From: Streptomyces sp. NBC_00193
Lineage (GTDB): Bacteria; Actinomycetota; Actinomycetes; Streptomycetales; Streptomycetaceae
Direction of reading: 5' to 3'
Length of the DNA: 64,000 nucleotides
Assembly (NCBI RefSeq): GCF_026342735.1
Contig: NZ_JAPEMM010000003.1
Coordinates: 1-64,000 of the forward strand
Shown: positions 1-7,861 of the stretch, piece after piece
How positions within the stretch are numbered: position 1 is the first letter of the stretch
Layout: each line of letters opens with the position of its first letter
The notes under the pieces: generated by a model
Seen by the model: only the letters and a program-made list of their open reading frames with translations
Databases searched by the model: none
What the model was told of the DNA's origin: nothing
Program-made: the position numbers and the translations under genes

Positions 1-2
1 TA

Positions 3-627
3 CCTGAGCGCTGCGCGCTCAGGACTGAACGGCCTCGCTGCGCTCGGCCGGGGCCCTCGGCCTGGCTCTCCGCTTTGCTCCGAGCCATTGCCGGCCTCCG
101 GCGGGGGGTCCTGCGCTTCGCTCCGAACCGGCTCTGGCTCCGCTGCGCTCCACCAGAGCGGGGCCTCGCCTTCGGCGAGGGGCTCCTCCGCTTCGCTGCG
201 GAGCAAGGCTGCTACGCAGCCCAAGGCTGGCCCTTCGGGCCGATGTATCCTCCGCTTCGCTCCGGATACCCAAGCGCTATGCGCTTGGGAGGGGAGTCCG
301 GGCGCTTTTACCCAAGCGCTGCGCGCTTCGAACTGGATCCCCCTCGCTGCGCTCGGCGGGGCTGCTTCGCAGCCCGGGGCCAGACCTTCGACCGGAGCTC
401 TCCGCTTCGCTTCGAGCTGGGTTGCGCCGGCCCTTCGGGCCGGAAGTTCTGCGCTTCGCTCCGGACTGGGCTCTGGTTTCGCTGCGCTCCACCAGAGCAG
501 GGCCTGCTACGCCGGCCCCAGAGCTCCCGTGCTCCGCACGGGAGGTGACTCTGTTTCACGGGGTCCGGGCCCCGGCCCGTTGGCCGGGTCCGCTCCACTC
601 ACCCACCCCAGGCCTGCTCCGCAGGCC
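3..627. repeat. Dense array of perfect DNA hairpins with three-base loops
   Basis: I see no convincing gene in bases 1-761. The open frames here are low-complexity and exist on all frames. The stretch is packed with short perfect inverted repeats separated by three bases: 3-23 (stem CCTGAGCGC, loop TGC), 207-221 (GGCTGC, TAC), 269-289 (CCCAAGCGC, TAT), 427-443 (CCGGCCC, TTC), 524-544 (CTCCCGTGC, TCC) and 611-627 (GGCCTGC, TCC), with imperfect ones between. Most loops read TNC, so the opposite strand has GNA loops. That loop type is known to give exceptionally stable DNA mini-hairpins and occurs in Streptomyces telomere palindromes. Bases 628-761 are plain sequence leading into the next gene. 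The role is unknown. Confidence 0.75.
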
Positions 628-761
628 AAGCTGGCAGCAAGGGCTACCCGCGCCGGGGAAGACGATTAACACCTACCTTCCCCTCGCCGCCTCTGGCGTT
701 GAACAGGCAGCGGTCACCGACCGGTGGACCAAGCGTATGATCTTTCCGATCTTGGAGAGAC

Positions 762-1364
762 ATGCGCCGTGAAAGATTTACCCCCTTCGACTTCGGGCTG
801 AGCTGGCTGGCGGGGTTCTTCCACCAGGACTGGACCCACGCCGGGAGCGTCGAAGACGTCTTCCTCGAGGCCGTGGGGACAGGCAGAACCGCCGCAACCG
901 TGGAGCACGATGCCGACCTGCTGATCGGCTCGACACTGAGCAACGAGCAAATCGAACTGCTATGGCTGGCCATGACGGAGCGGCATTGCTACTGGTTCAC
1001 ACCGCCCGAGACCGGGCGGGACCTGCTGCACCGCTTCCGGACGGTCAGCCGGGATTGGCAGCAGCAACACGGCACTTCCTGCCTCGAGAGCGACCCGGAA
1101 TGGGAAACCCCAGAGCTGCGCGGCCGGGTACTGCGGGCCATCAAAACGGCTCCCCTCCCCGCAAAACTACAAGAGGTACTCGCCGTCTGCGCGGGAACGG
1201 TTTCGGCAGAGCTTGCGTTCCGGCTGCTGCTACGCGTGTACCTCACTGGTTCCATCCCGGTGGCTCCGGCGATCTGGACGGAATACCAGGAAATCAACAC
1301 CGCATTCGCCCTCGGCGAGTACGTGATCGAGGCAATCGAGTTCCTCGTCGAGGATCCGGACTAG
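762..1364 (+). CDS. CdiI-like immunity family protein, orphan
   Basis: A 200-residue acidic protein. The first 45 residues (FDFGLSWLAGFFHQDW, then a Ser-Val-Glu-Asp helix start and later a Glu-His-Asp-Ala-Asp segment) resemble the N-terminus of the contact-dependent growth inhibition immunity family (CdiI_2 type), whose members begin with an aromatic-rich segment ending in a Gln-Asp-Trp motif. The remaining about 100 residues are helical and not recognised. No toxin gene lies beside it, and both neighbours are hairpin arrays, so it stands alone. The ATG at 762 opens a frame whose composition differs clearly from the flanking repeats. Family assignment is by recall of the motif; function as an immunity protein is inferred. 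Confidence 0.5.
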   Translation: MRRERFTPFDFGLSWLAGFFHQDWTHAGSVEDVFLEAVGTGRTAATVEHDADLLIGSTLSNEQIELLWLAMTERHCYWFTPPETGRDLLHRFRTVSRDWQQQHGTSCLESDPEWETPELRGRVLRAIKTAPLPAKLQEVLAVCAGTVSAELAFRLLLRVYLTGSIPVAPAIWTEYQEINTAFALGEYVIEAIEFLVEDPD

Positions 1365-1405
1365 GCCCTGCCTAGGAGGGGATACCGCCTCGCTATGCTC
1401 GGCCG

Positions 1406-1690
1406 AGGCGCCTTCGGCGCCTGGCTCTCCGCTTCGCTTCGAGCCATGGCCGGCCCTTCGCTTCGCTGCGGACCGCTTCGGGTCCGCTGCGCTCCCCCGA
1501 AGCTGACCCCGTTTCACGGGGTCCGGGCCTACGGCCCGATGGGGTGTCCGCCCCGCTCCCTCCCCGGCCCTTCCGGCTCCGCCTCCAGGACCAGGGACCG
1601 CTCTGCGGTCCGGCCAGCAGCAGGAGGGTGCCGAGTATCGTTCGGCCTGACGGCTTGCGGGACACCCCCCGTTTCACGGGTCCCGGCTGA
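1406..1690. repeat. Second array of three-base-loop DNA hairpins
   Basis: No gene is convincing between 1365 and 1878. Perfect hairpins of the same design as at the left edge recur: 1406-1422 (AGGCGCC, loop TTC), 1506-1522 (ACCCCGT, loop TTC), 1524-1538 (CGGGCC, loop TAC) and another CCCGT-TTC-ACGGG near 1670. Imperfect stem-loops fill the rest. The array together with the left one brackets the immunity-like gene at 762-1364. Bases 1690-1878 hold less structured sequence with no obvious promoter consensus before the pentapeptide gene. Confidence 0.7.
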
Positions 1691-1878
1691 AGGCCCGTTG
1701 GGCGGGTCTGCCGCGCTCCCCCACACAGTCCTTCCGGCTTCTTCGCCTCCAGGACCGGCCCGCCAGCAGTAGAGCTGCGTAGGGCACCAGAAACCCCACC
1801 ACCCGTTCAGCCCTGTGTGCACCCCCTGCTGGGCTGCCTTAACGCGCGCTGCTGACCTCACCCGGATCAAATGGCCAC

Positions 1879-2961
1879 ATGGCTTCGACGGGGACACCCC
1901 GGGCGGCGGCTCGTAGCAACCAGCTGCAGCGCATCGCACGACGCAAAGGGCAGCGATCACAGGAACGAGTGCGCGCTCCACTTGGATCCCGGCAACGCGG
2001 ACAGCGTCATCGAGCAGCCGAACGCCTTCAGGGCGTCTCTGGCACATCACGCGTCAGCGCCGCACCGCGCGACCGTACGAACTTGTGGACACGGCTGGAG
2101 CGATCCGTCACTCTCCTGGCCGCATTGAGCGCGGTCGCCGTTGCCGGCTTCACCTGGACATCGATCACACAGGTCAACAACGAGCAGGCCATTACCCGCG
2201 AAGGACAGATCACCGATCGCTATACCGCCGCCGTGGAAAACCTCGGCAACAAAAACTCCGAAAACGTGCGACTCGGCGGCATCTACGCACTCCAACGAAT
2301 CATGCAGGACTCACCGCGTGACCAGCCAACCGTGACCAACGTACTCGCCTCCTTCATCCGCAGCCAAAGCACAAAACCAAAGCCGAAAAGTAACGAAACA
2401 GCCAGCGACATCACCGCAGCAGCCAAAGTTCTCGCCTCCCGAAACATCCGCCACGACGTCACAGAACTCGGAAACTTGCCGCCTGGCTACACACTTGAAA
2501 CCTTCCTGTGGGAGGCACAGCGGAGAGTGGACCTGGAGGGCGCCGACCTCCACGGCATCAGCCTGGAGCGCGCACAGTTGGCCTACGCCAACCTGCGCGG
2601 CGCCAACCTGAGCGAGACGTGGTTGCCTATTGCGGACCTGAGCCGCGCCATTCTGCAAAATGCGAACCTGACCAGTGCGGCCCTGAGCCGCGCGGACCTG
2701 AGCAACGCCAGCCTGCACGGCGCCAACCTAAAAAATGCGATCCTGAGCGAAGTAGACTTCACCTGCGCCAACCTCTCCGGCGCAGACCTCCAGTACGCCA
2801 GGCCCGGTGACCCATACCAGTGGGGTGCTATCACCCGTGAACAGGTCCTGTCTGCAAAAATCAGCCCAGAAACGAAACTCCCCACAGAACTCGCAACAGA
2901 TCCTGCTATGCAGAAACACATGAAGTCACGCCTCGACCAAAGCACCTGCCCCAAAGAATAG
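1879..2961 (+). CDS. Membrane-anchored pentapeptide-repeat protein
   Basis: A 360-residue protein. Residues 1-75 are basic and low-complexity, residues 76-94 form one transmembrane helix, residues 97-160 carry the segment ITDRYTAAVENLG with a Leu-Gly-Gly-Ile-Tyr-Ala-Leu stretch usual in this actinobacterial family, and residues 218-307 are pentapeptide repeats of the A(D/N)LxG type. Such repeats fold as a right-handed beta-helix. Topology suggests a short cytoplasmic N-terminus and an extracellular repeat domain, or the reverse. The start is uncertain: the ATG at 1879 has no good ribosome site, but I see no later ATG or GTG before the membrane helix. The base composition is more A-rich than the cluster to the right. 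Its role is unknown. Confidence 0.75.
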   Translation: MASTGTPRAAARSNQLQRIARRKGQRSQERVRAPLGSRQRGQRHRAAERLQGVSGTSRVSAAPRDRTNLWTRLERSVTLLAALSAVAVAGFTWTSITQVNNEQAITREGQITDRYTAAVENLGNKNSENVRLGGIYALQRIMQDSPRDQPTVTNVLASFIRSQSTKPKPKSNETASDITAAAKVLASRNIRHDVTELGNLPPGYTLETFLWEAQRRVDLEGADLHGISLERAQLAYANLRGANLSETWLPIADLSRAILQNANLTSAALSRADLSNASLHGANLKNAILSEVDFTCANLSGADLQYARPGDPYQWGAITREQVLSAKISPETKLPTELATDPAMQKHMKSRLDQSTCPKE

Positions 2962-3025
2962 GCAACACCGCGACAAGGTCCATGACCCGACAAAATCGGC
3001 GCGAGGAAGCCCACAACCACAACCT

Positions 3026-3102
3026 GATCCCCGATCCCCGATCCCCGATCCCCGATCCCCGATCCCCGATCCCCGATCCCCGATCCCCGATCCCCGATCC
3101 CC
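3026..3102. repeat. Tandem heptamer, 11 copies of GATCCCC
   Basis: Eleven exact copies of the 7-base unit GATCCCC run from 3026 to 3102, just downstream of the pentapeptide-repeat gene. The unit count makes it a likely length-polymorphic site. It is not spaced like CRISPR or an iteron origin. Confidence 0.95.
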
Positions 3103-3420
3103 GACCACCATCCCCCAGGCCCACTCCACGCTTCGGATGACTCATTCGTAGCTCTGGATAGACATGGGAAGCCAGCCGCACCACCACCCCAGCGAAGCGC
3201 ACTTCCGTTGTTGTCGCGGATCAGCGAAGCTGCGCAGTACTCAACCAACCTGCACAACGACATCCGGACCAAGAAAACTCGCAGGTCACACCGATAGCAG
3301 TCCCCCCGCCGCTGCGCAGATCCAGTGAGCCAACCCACCACAAAACCCGTGCACCCAAACTGCACAACCCAAGGTCAGAGGCATGACCATTGCGCAGCTT
3401 CACCGACCGGCGACAGATTG
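3103..3420. other. Intergenic stretch, no gene seen
   Basis: About 320 bases between the heptamer repeat and the end of the frameshifted membrane gene. I see no open frame with plausible composition on either strand, no clear terminator hairpin and no RNA gene. Confidence 0.6.
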
Positions 3421-3854
3421 CTATGTGGTGCCTGGTTCGGGGCTGCTTTGGTGGTGGGGCGCGAGGATCAGGAGTGCGGCCGGGATCAGGCCCAGGGGGA
3501 AGCCGGATGGTTCCAGGATCCAGGCGGCCAGTGCTACCCAGGCTGCCAGGACCCAGCCTGTGTAGCGGGGGACCTCCTGGTTGGTGCGGGCCATGTGGGA
3601 GAGGAGCAGGCCCAGGAGGATCAGGGGTACTGCGAAGCCGCCGGGAGTGCCCAGAACAGGCGCAACGACTCGACGTGGGTGGCGGGGTCGGCGCCGTGCA
3701 GGTCGCCCGACAGCCAGCCGGCCCATTCCGGTTGCGCCTTGACGGCGAAGAGCGCGGTGTGGAGGACGCCGATGGACACCGTGGTGCGGCCTGCCCAGAG
3801 GGTCAGGGTGCGGGCGCGGGGAGAGGTTTCGATACGGCTAGTTCCGATACTCAT
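3421..3854 (-). pseudogene. Frameshifted DUF6463-like small membrane protein
   Basis: Two overlapping minus-strand frames together make one protein. The N-terminal part from the ATG at 3854 reads WAGRTTVSIGVLHTALFAV and then LRLFWALP. The other frame continues GGFAVPLILLGLLLSHMAR and two more hydrophobic segments, ending near 3421. The join falls in a run of C near 3640: CTCCCGGCGGC would read Leu-Pro-Gly-Gly if one C were added back, so a single-base deletion (or sequencing error) breaks the gene. The four-helix layout and the Leu-Phe-Trp-Ala-Leu-Pro-Gly-Gly core fit the DUF6463 family as I recall it. Its ATG lies only 19 bases from the divergent TetR start, so the TetR protein is its likely regulator. 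Confidence 0.7.
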
Positions 3855-3873
3855 AGTTTCGTGTGATGGGGTA

Positions 3874-4461
3874 ATGCAGTCTCCGAAGCACCCCATCGGG
3901 CGACCGCGCGAGAACCGCGTGGACGCCGCAATCCGCGCAGCCGTGCGCGAGTTGGTGCCGCGTGTCGGGTACGCCGGCCTGACCATGGATGCCATCGCCG
4001 CCGAGGCAGGCATCGGCAAGGCGGCCATCTACCGGCGCCACACCTCGCGTGGCGAGCTCGTCTTCTCCGTCCTCGTTCACGGGAGGAAGACACGTTCCTT
4101 GCCCGATACCGGAACACTCGCCGGCGACCTCACCGCGCTCGCGGACCTGATCCTGGGGATCTTCACCGACCCGGTGACCGCTGCAGCAACCCCCGGGCTG
4201 CTGGCCGACCTGCAGCAGCAGCCCGACATCGCCGCGCGGTTCCAGGAGAGATTTGTCGCCGAGGAACGTGCACTGATCAGCGCGCTGTTGGAACGCGCTC
4301 GTCAGCGAGGCGAACTGGCTGCCGCGGCAGACCCCGTATTGGTGCACGCCGCCGTGCTCGGCACCGCGTACGCCTGGTTGTTCCTTCTGGCGCAGCCGCC
4401 CACCCCTGCCCTCGCGTCGCGCATCGCCGCGCTGGGCGAAGCCGCCGCCCGAGGGCATTGA
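3874..4461 (+). CDS. TetR-family transcriptional regulator
   Basis: A 195-residue protein with an N-terminal TetR DNA-binding helix-turn-helix at about residues 10-55 (YAGLTMDAIAAEAGIGKAAIYRR) and a helical C-terminal ligand domain (TetR_C type). I chose the ATG at 3874 because the TetR domain begins directly after it. The open frame extends upstream only through sequence antisense to the divergent membrane gene. The 19-base gap to that gene means the two promoters overlap the coding ends, so at least one transcript may be leaderless. It probably represses the divergent, now frameshifted, membrane gene and itself. Confidence 0.85.
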   Translation: MQSPKHPIGRPRENRVDAAIRAAVRELVPRVGYAGLTMDAIAAEAGIGKAAIYRRHTSRGELVFSVLVHGRKTRSLPDTGTLAGDLTALADLILGIFTDPVTAAATPGLLADLQQQPDIAARFQERFVAEERALISALLERARQRGELAAAADPVLVHAAVLGTAYAWLFLLAQPPTPALASRIAALGEAAARGH

Positions 4462-4478
4462 CCTCGGCATCGTGGGGC

Positions 4479-4946
4479 TCAGAGTGGCGGGAGGCCGGTC
4501 TCGTAGCCCTCGACCTCGTAGGTCCTGCACATCCTTGATGTGCGGTCCCGGACGGGTCCTCGCAGGAACGGGACGGCGTTGGCGAGATAGCCCTCGGCGT
4601 CGAGGAGGGACTCCAGGACCGTGAAGTAGACCGTGCCGCCGGGGTCGTCGCCGAGGGTCGCGTACGCCACCTCGACCACGTCGAAGCAACGCCTCAGGAG
4701 GTCCTCGTCCAGGGGGTCCGCCAGTAGTGCCGGCTGCAGGACCTGCCGGGTGAGGGTATCGAGCAGGTTGCCCCAGAGGTCGAAGTAGGTGTCGGCCACC
4801 GGCAGGGTGCCGCCCGGAGGGAGGCCGTACCGCTCTTCGAGGAACGGTCTCGTCTCCGGGACCTTTTCGGCCATCAGCCCCAGGATCTCGTCCCCGATCA
4901 CAACAGCACGTCCCGCCTTTCTTCGTCGTCGGACCGCAGCAAGCAT
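4479..4946 (-). CDS. Uncharacterised protein downstream of a flavoprotein
   Basis: A soluble, acidic, helical protein of up to 155 residues with no transmembrane segment. It contains a conserved-looking segment PFLEERYGLPPGGTLPVADTY in which residues for a binding site cannot be picked out. The annotated ATG at 4946 gives a basic N-terminal extension. A GTG at 4901 (Val-Ile-Gly-Asp-Glu-Ile) preceded by a GGCGGGA stretch is an alternative start giving 140 residues. It starts 12 bases after the flavoprotein gene ends and is probably co-transcribed with it. I do not recognise the family. Confidence 0.7.
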   Translation of the reverse strand: MLAAVRRRRKAGRAVVIGDEILGLMAEKVPETRPFLEERYGLPPGGTLPVADTYFDLWGNLLDTLTRQVLQPALLADPLDEDLLRRCFDVVEVAYATLGDDPGGTVYFTVLESLLDAEGYLANAVPFLRGPVRDRTSRMCRTYEVEGYETGLPPL

Positions 4947-4958
4947 GAGCAGTGTCCC

Positions 4959-6167
4959 CTAGGCGGCCTGGTTGGCGGGGGTCGGGGGCTGGGCGGGGGC
5001 GGCCTGCAGGCGCCGGCGGCGGGCGGTGTCTCCCGACCGGTGCAGGCTGTACGAGCCGGGCTCGGCGGCTTCGTCGGCGAGGTGCTTGGGGATGACCTTG
5101 CAGACGGTCTCCTTGAGCTTCGCGCCCAGGGCGCCGTTGATGTTGAACCAGACCGCGGCGTCCAGGCGGTTGGCGAACTGGAAGATGCCGCCGTTTCGGC
5201 CCAGGCTGATGCACTGGGCGGCGAACGGCTGGTTGAGGGTCTCCGGCTGGGTGTCGGCAATGCGGGCCAGGACCGTGTCGGCGGCGCGTGCGCCCATCGG
5301 CATCGCGGCCTGGCAGCTCATGCGGAGGGGCAGGCCCGACGGGGCCGCCGAGTCGCCGGCCGCGACGATGTGGGCGTCGTCGACGCTGGTCAGGGTCTCG
5401 TCCGTGAGGAGGCGGCCCAGCGCGTCGGTGGTCAGGCCGCTGCGGACGGCCAGGTCCGGCACGGCGAAGCCGACGGTCCAGATGGTGAGCGGGGTGGGGA
5501 GTTCGCGGCCGTCGGCGAGGTGGACGGCGTCCTGGGTCACCGCCGTCACCTTGGTGCCGGGGCCGTCGATGACGGTGACGCCGAGGCGGGCCAGCCGGGC
5601 GGCGACCGTGCGGCGGCCCCGGGCGTGGAGGTACGGGCCCAGGACGCCGCCGCAGACCAGGGTCACCGCCCGGCCCTGCTCGGCCAGTTCGGCGGCGGTC
5701 TCGATGCCCGTCGGGCCGGCCCCGACCACCGTCACCGCGGCCGTCGGGGGGACGGCGTCCAGGGCCGGGCGCAGCCGCTGGGCGTCTTCCAGGGTGGCGA
5801 TCGGGTAGGCGTACCGGGCCGCTCCGGGCACGGTCGGGTCGGCGGCGGCGCTGCCCACCGCGTAGACCAGGTAGTCGTAGGCGAGTGTGGCGCCCGAGGC
5901 CAGGGCCAGGGTGCGGGCACCCGCGTCGATGTGCTCCACCGTGTCGACGGTCAGGCGGACGCCTTCGGCCAGGACGTCCCGGTAGGCGATGACCGCCGCG
6001 TCCGAACCGCCGACCAGCTGGTGCAGCCGGACCCGGTGGACGAAGTCCGCCCGCGGATTGACCAGGGTCACCGTCACGTCGCCGCGCTGGGTCAGGCGGT
6101 TCGCGGCCATGACGCCCGCGTATCCGCCGCCGATGACGACCACTTCGGTGTTCTCGTACGCGTTCAT
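4959..6167 (-). CDS. NDH-2-like FAD/NAD(P)-dependent oxidoreductase
   Basis: A 402-residue two-dinucleotide-fold flavoprotein. The FAD-binding motif is at residues 9-18 (VVIGGGYAGV) and a second Rossmann motif (VTVVGAGPTGIE) at about 160. The C-terminal part has the usual GDSA FAD-binding stretch (HIVAAGDSA). The layout matches type II NADH dehydrogenases and apoptosis-inducing-factor-like oxidoreductases, which move electrons from NAD(P)H to quinones at the membrane. There is no C-terminal membrane helix. The ATG at 6167 has GGAGA nine bases upstream. It heads a two-gene operon with the uncharacterised gene below it. It lies outside the core biosynthetic region and is probably not part of it. 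Confidence 0.85.
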   Translation of the reverse strand: MNAYENTEVVVIGGGYAGVMAANRLTQRGDVTVTLVNPRADFVHRVRLHQLVGGSDAAVIAYRDVLAEGVRLTVDTVEHIDAGARTLALASGATLAYDYLVYAVGSAAADPTVPGAARYAYPIATLEDAQRLRPALDAVPPTAAVTVVGAGPTGIETAAELAEQGRAVTLVCGGVLGPYLHARGRRTVAARLARLGVTVIDGPGTKVTAVTQDAVHLADGRELPTPLTIWTVGFAVPDLAVRSGLTTDALGRLLTDETLTSVDDAHIVAAGDSAAPSGLPLRMSCQAAMPMGARAADTVLARIADTQPETLNQPFAAQCISLGRNGGIFQFANRLDAAVWFNINGALGAKLKETVCKVIPKHLADEAAEPGSYSLHRSGDTARRRRLQAAPAQPPTPANQAA

Positions 6168-6649
6168 CGTGTGTCTCCGTCGCCTCGAAGGGGGTTCTGG
6201 GCACAAGACACCGGTGACCCGGCCCGTGTGACAGGCCTGCTGGTGTGACCTGCGTCACGCTGAGGCCGTTGCGTCGCGGCTGCCTGTTTCCCGCCACCGC
6301 TGGGGAAGAATTCGCCAGACCGTGGAGGCCGGGTCCCGGGTGGTCCTGTGGGGGGACGGGGGCGCCCTGGGGTGCGTACGTGCTCAGAGCGGCTGTTGTG
6401 GAGCTGTGCCGGGGGTGTGCCCGTGGTGGTGTTTCGTCGCAGGTCAGTGCGTGGGTTTCGGGTACGGCGACTGCAGCCTTCGTGGTGCTGCGGCGGAGGG
6501 CCGTGATGGCGGGTGGGGCTACAGGGGCTGTGGAATCCCGCTCGAAGCCGGCTTGAGCGATGCCTTTGGTTCCGCCGAACAGGCTAAGCGAGGTGCTTCA
6601 ATGGCCACCGTCAGGGGCGCTATTGGATCAGCAGGGAGCGGGCACGGGG
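6168..6649. other. Long intergenic region, no gene seen
   Basis: About 480 bases between divergent genes. The plus-strand frames here are G-rich and lack a recognisable domain or ribosome site. It presumably holds the promoters of the NDH-2-like gene (left) and the DUF2871 gene (right), but I cannot place a consensus with confidence. Confidence 0.5.
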
Positions 6650-7099
6650 ATGCGGAAGTCGTACGTCGCGGCGCACATTTACATGATTGTCGGCGTGATC
6701 TCCGGGTTGTACTACCGCGAGATGACCAAGATCAACGAGTTCGAGGGCGAGACCCAGCTCTCGGTGCTCCACACGCACTTGCTCGCGCTGGGCATGCTGG
6801 TCTTCCTCATAGTCCTCGGCCTCGACAAGGTGTTCGGACTGTCCGGGAACAAGCAGTTCACTTATTTCTTCTGGTTCTACAACGCCGGTCTTTCCATCAC
6901 CTGCCTCAGCATGCTCTACCGGGGCACCCAGACGGTGCTCGGGAATGAGGTTCCCGAACTCTTCTCCCTGGTCGGAGGGTTGGGGCACATCATTTTGACC
7001 GTGGGACTCGTTCTGCTGTTCATCCTGCTCGGGAAGCGGGTCAAGGAGCACGAGGGTGTGCGGAGCGAGCAGCCCGAGTCGGTGAACAGTTCGGTCTGA
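6650..7099 (+). CDS. DUF2871 membrane protein
   Basis: A 149-residue protein with four predicted membrane helices at about residues 3-20, 40-62, 72-93 and 105-130. Conserved His and Tyr residues (HTHLLALGM and GLYYREMT) are typical of DUF2871, a family with a layout like small haem-copper or cytochrome-type membrane domains but no assigned function. The ATG at 6650 is preceded by GGGAGCGGG. A longer frame from 6560 adds 30 unstructured residues and is less likely. It converges on the TetR gene with nine bases between stops. Confidence 0.8.
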   Translation: MRKSYVAAHIYMIVGVISGLYYREMTKINEFEGETQLSVLHTHLLALGMLVFLIVLGLDKVFGLSGNKQFTYFFWFYNAGLSITCLSMLYRGTQTVLGNEVPELFSLVGGLGHIILTVGLVLLFILLGKRVKEHEGVRSEQPESVNSSV

Positions 7100-7107
7100 C
7101 GGCCGTC

Positions 7108-7698
7108 CTACGGTGTGCGGGCCGCCGGGCCGGTCAGGATGTCGGTCAGGGCGGCCAGGCGCTCGCGGGTGAGGTCCGGGCGCAGGCGGCGGCCCCAGGT
7201 GAGGGTGGCCAGGCCGTGCCAGGCGCTCCACAGGACCTCGGCCACGAGGTCGGGGTCGCGGTCGGCCGCCACGGGTTCCACGGCCTGCCTGATCTCGGCG
7301 AAAGCCGTGAGCAGGGGTTGCGGTGTGCCGGCTTCCGAGTGCTCCAGGCCCACGTCGAGCGTGAGCATGGCCTCGTAGAGGACCGGGCCGCGGGCGGCGA
7401 AGTCGGCGTAGGCGCGCGCGACCGCGTCCAGGGCCGCGTGCGGGTCGTCCGAGGAGAGCCGGGCCGCGTGGAGTGCCGCGGTCAGCTCGGTGAAGCCTTC
7501 GAGCGCCACCGCGTTGACGATGGCGTCCTTGTTCTTGAAGTGCTGGTAGAGCACGGGCTGGCTGTACTCGATGCGCTCGGCCAGCCGCCGCGTGGTGACG
7601 AAGTCCCAGCCCTCCGCCTCGGCCATCTCGCGCGCCGTGGTGAGGATCAACTGGCGGCGCTGGGCCTGCTCTCGGACGCGGCGCTCTCGGAGGGTCAT
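7108..7698 (-). CDS. TetR-family regulator at the cluster edge
   Basis: A 196-residue protein. The N-terminal helix-turn-helix is at about residues 10-55 (WDFVTTRRLAERIEYSQPVLYQHF), followed by a helical ligand-binding domain ending in a Trp-His-Gly-Leu-Ala-Thr segment (TetR_C WHG type). It is divergent from the condensation-domain gene, and the intergenic region carries an inverted repeat (7713-7741) that fits a TetR operator. It is therefore the probable local repressor of that gene, and a candidate regulator of export or tailoring genes further right. Confidence 0.88.
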   Translation of the reverse strand: MTLRERRVREQAQRRQLILTTAREMAEAEGWDFVTTRRLAERIEYSQPVLYQHFKNKDAIVNAVALEGFTELTAALHAARLSSDDPHAALDAVARAYADFAARGPVLYEAMLTLDVGLEHSEAGTPQPLLTAFAEIRQAVEPVAADRDPDLVAEVLWSAWHGLATLTWGRRLRPDLTRERLAALTDILTGPAARTP

Positions 7699-7712
7699 GC
7701 CGACTACGGTAG

Positions 7713-7741
7713 CACTGTCGGTGAAATTCTAGTTGTCAGTG
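7713..7741. promoter_or_regulatory. Inverted repeat, candidate TetR operator
   Basis: CACTGTC at the left end and GTCAGTG at the right end form an imperfect inverted repeat of about 29 bases, 15 bases upstream of the TetR start and about 120 bases before the condensation-domain gene. Size and position suit TetR autoregulation. This is inference from symmetry only. Confidence 0.45.
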
Positions 7742-7861
7742 ATAGGGTTTCTGTCTTTGGGTGGGGTTCTTTTCGGCCGGGGTCCACAGGCGTCGTCTAG
7801 TGGACTTCTAGGTGCGGTCGGCAGCATGCGGGGCAAGACCGCCCACGGAGAGGCCACCCCC

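Noticed and set aside
3..627. True chromosome telomere
   Set aside because: Loops are telomere-like, but the same design recurs internally at 1406-1690 and no terminal-protein genes are seen; end status cannot be shown from this window.
3026..3102. Heptamer tract as CRISPR or iteron origin
   Set aside because: Repeats are contiguous without spacers and only 7 bases long; no replication or Cas gene is near.
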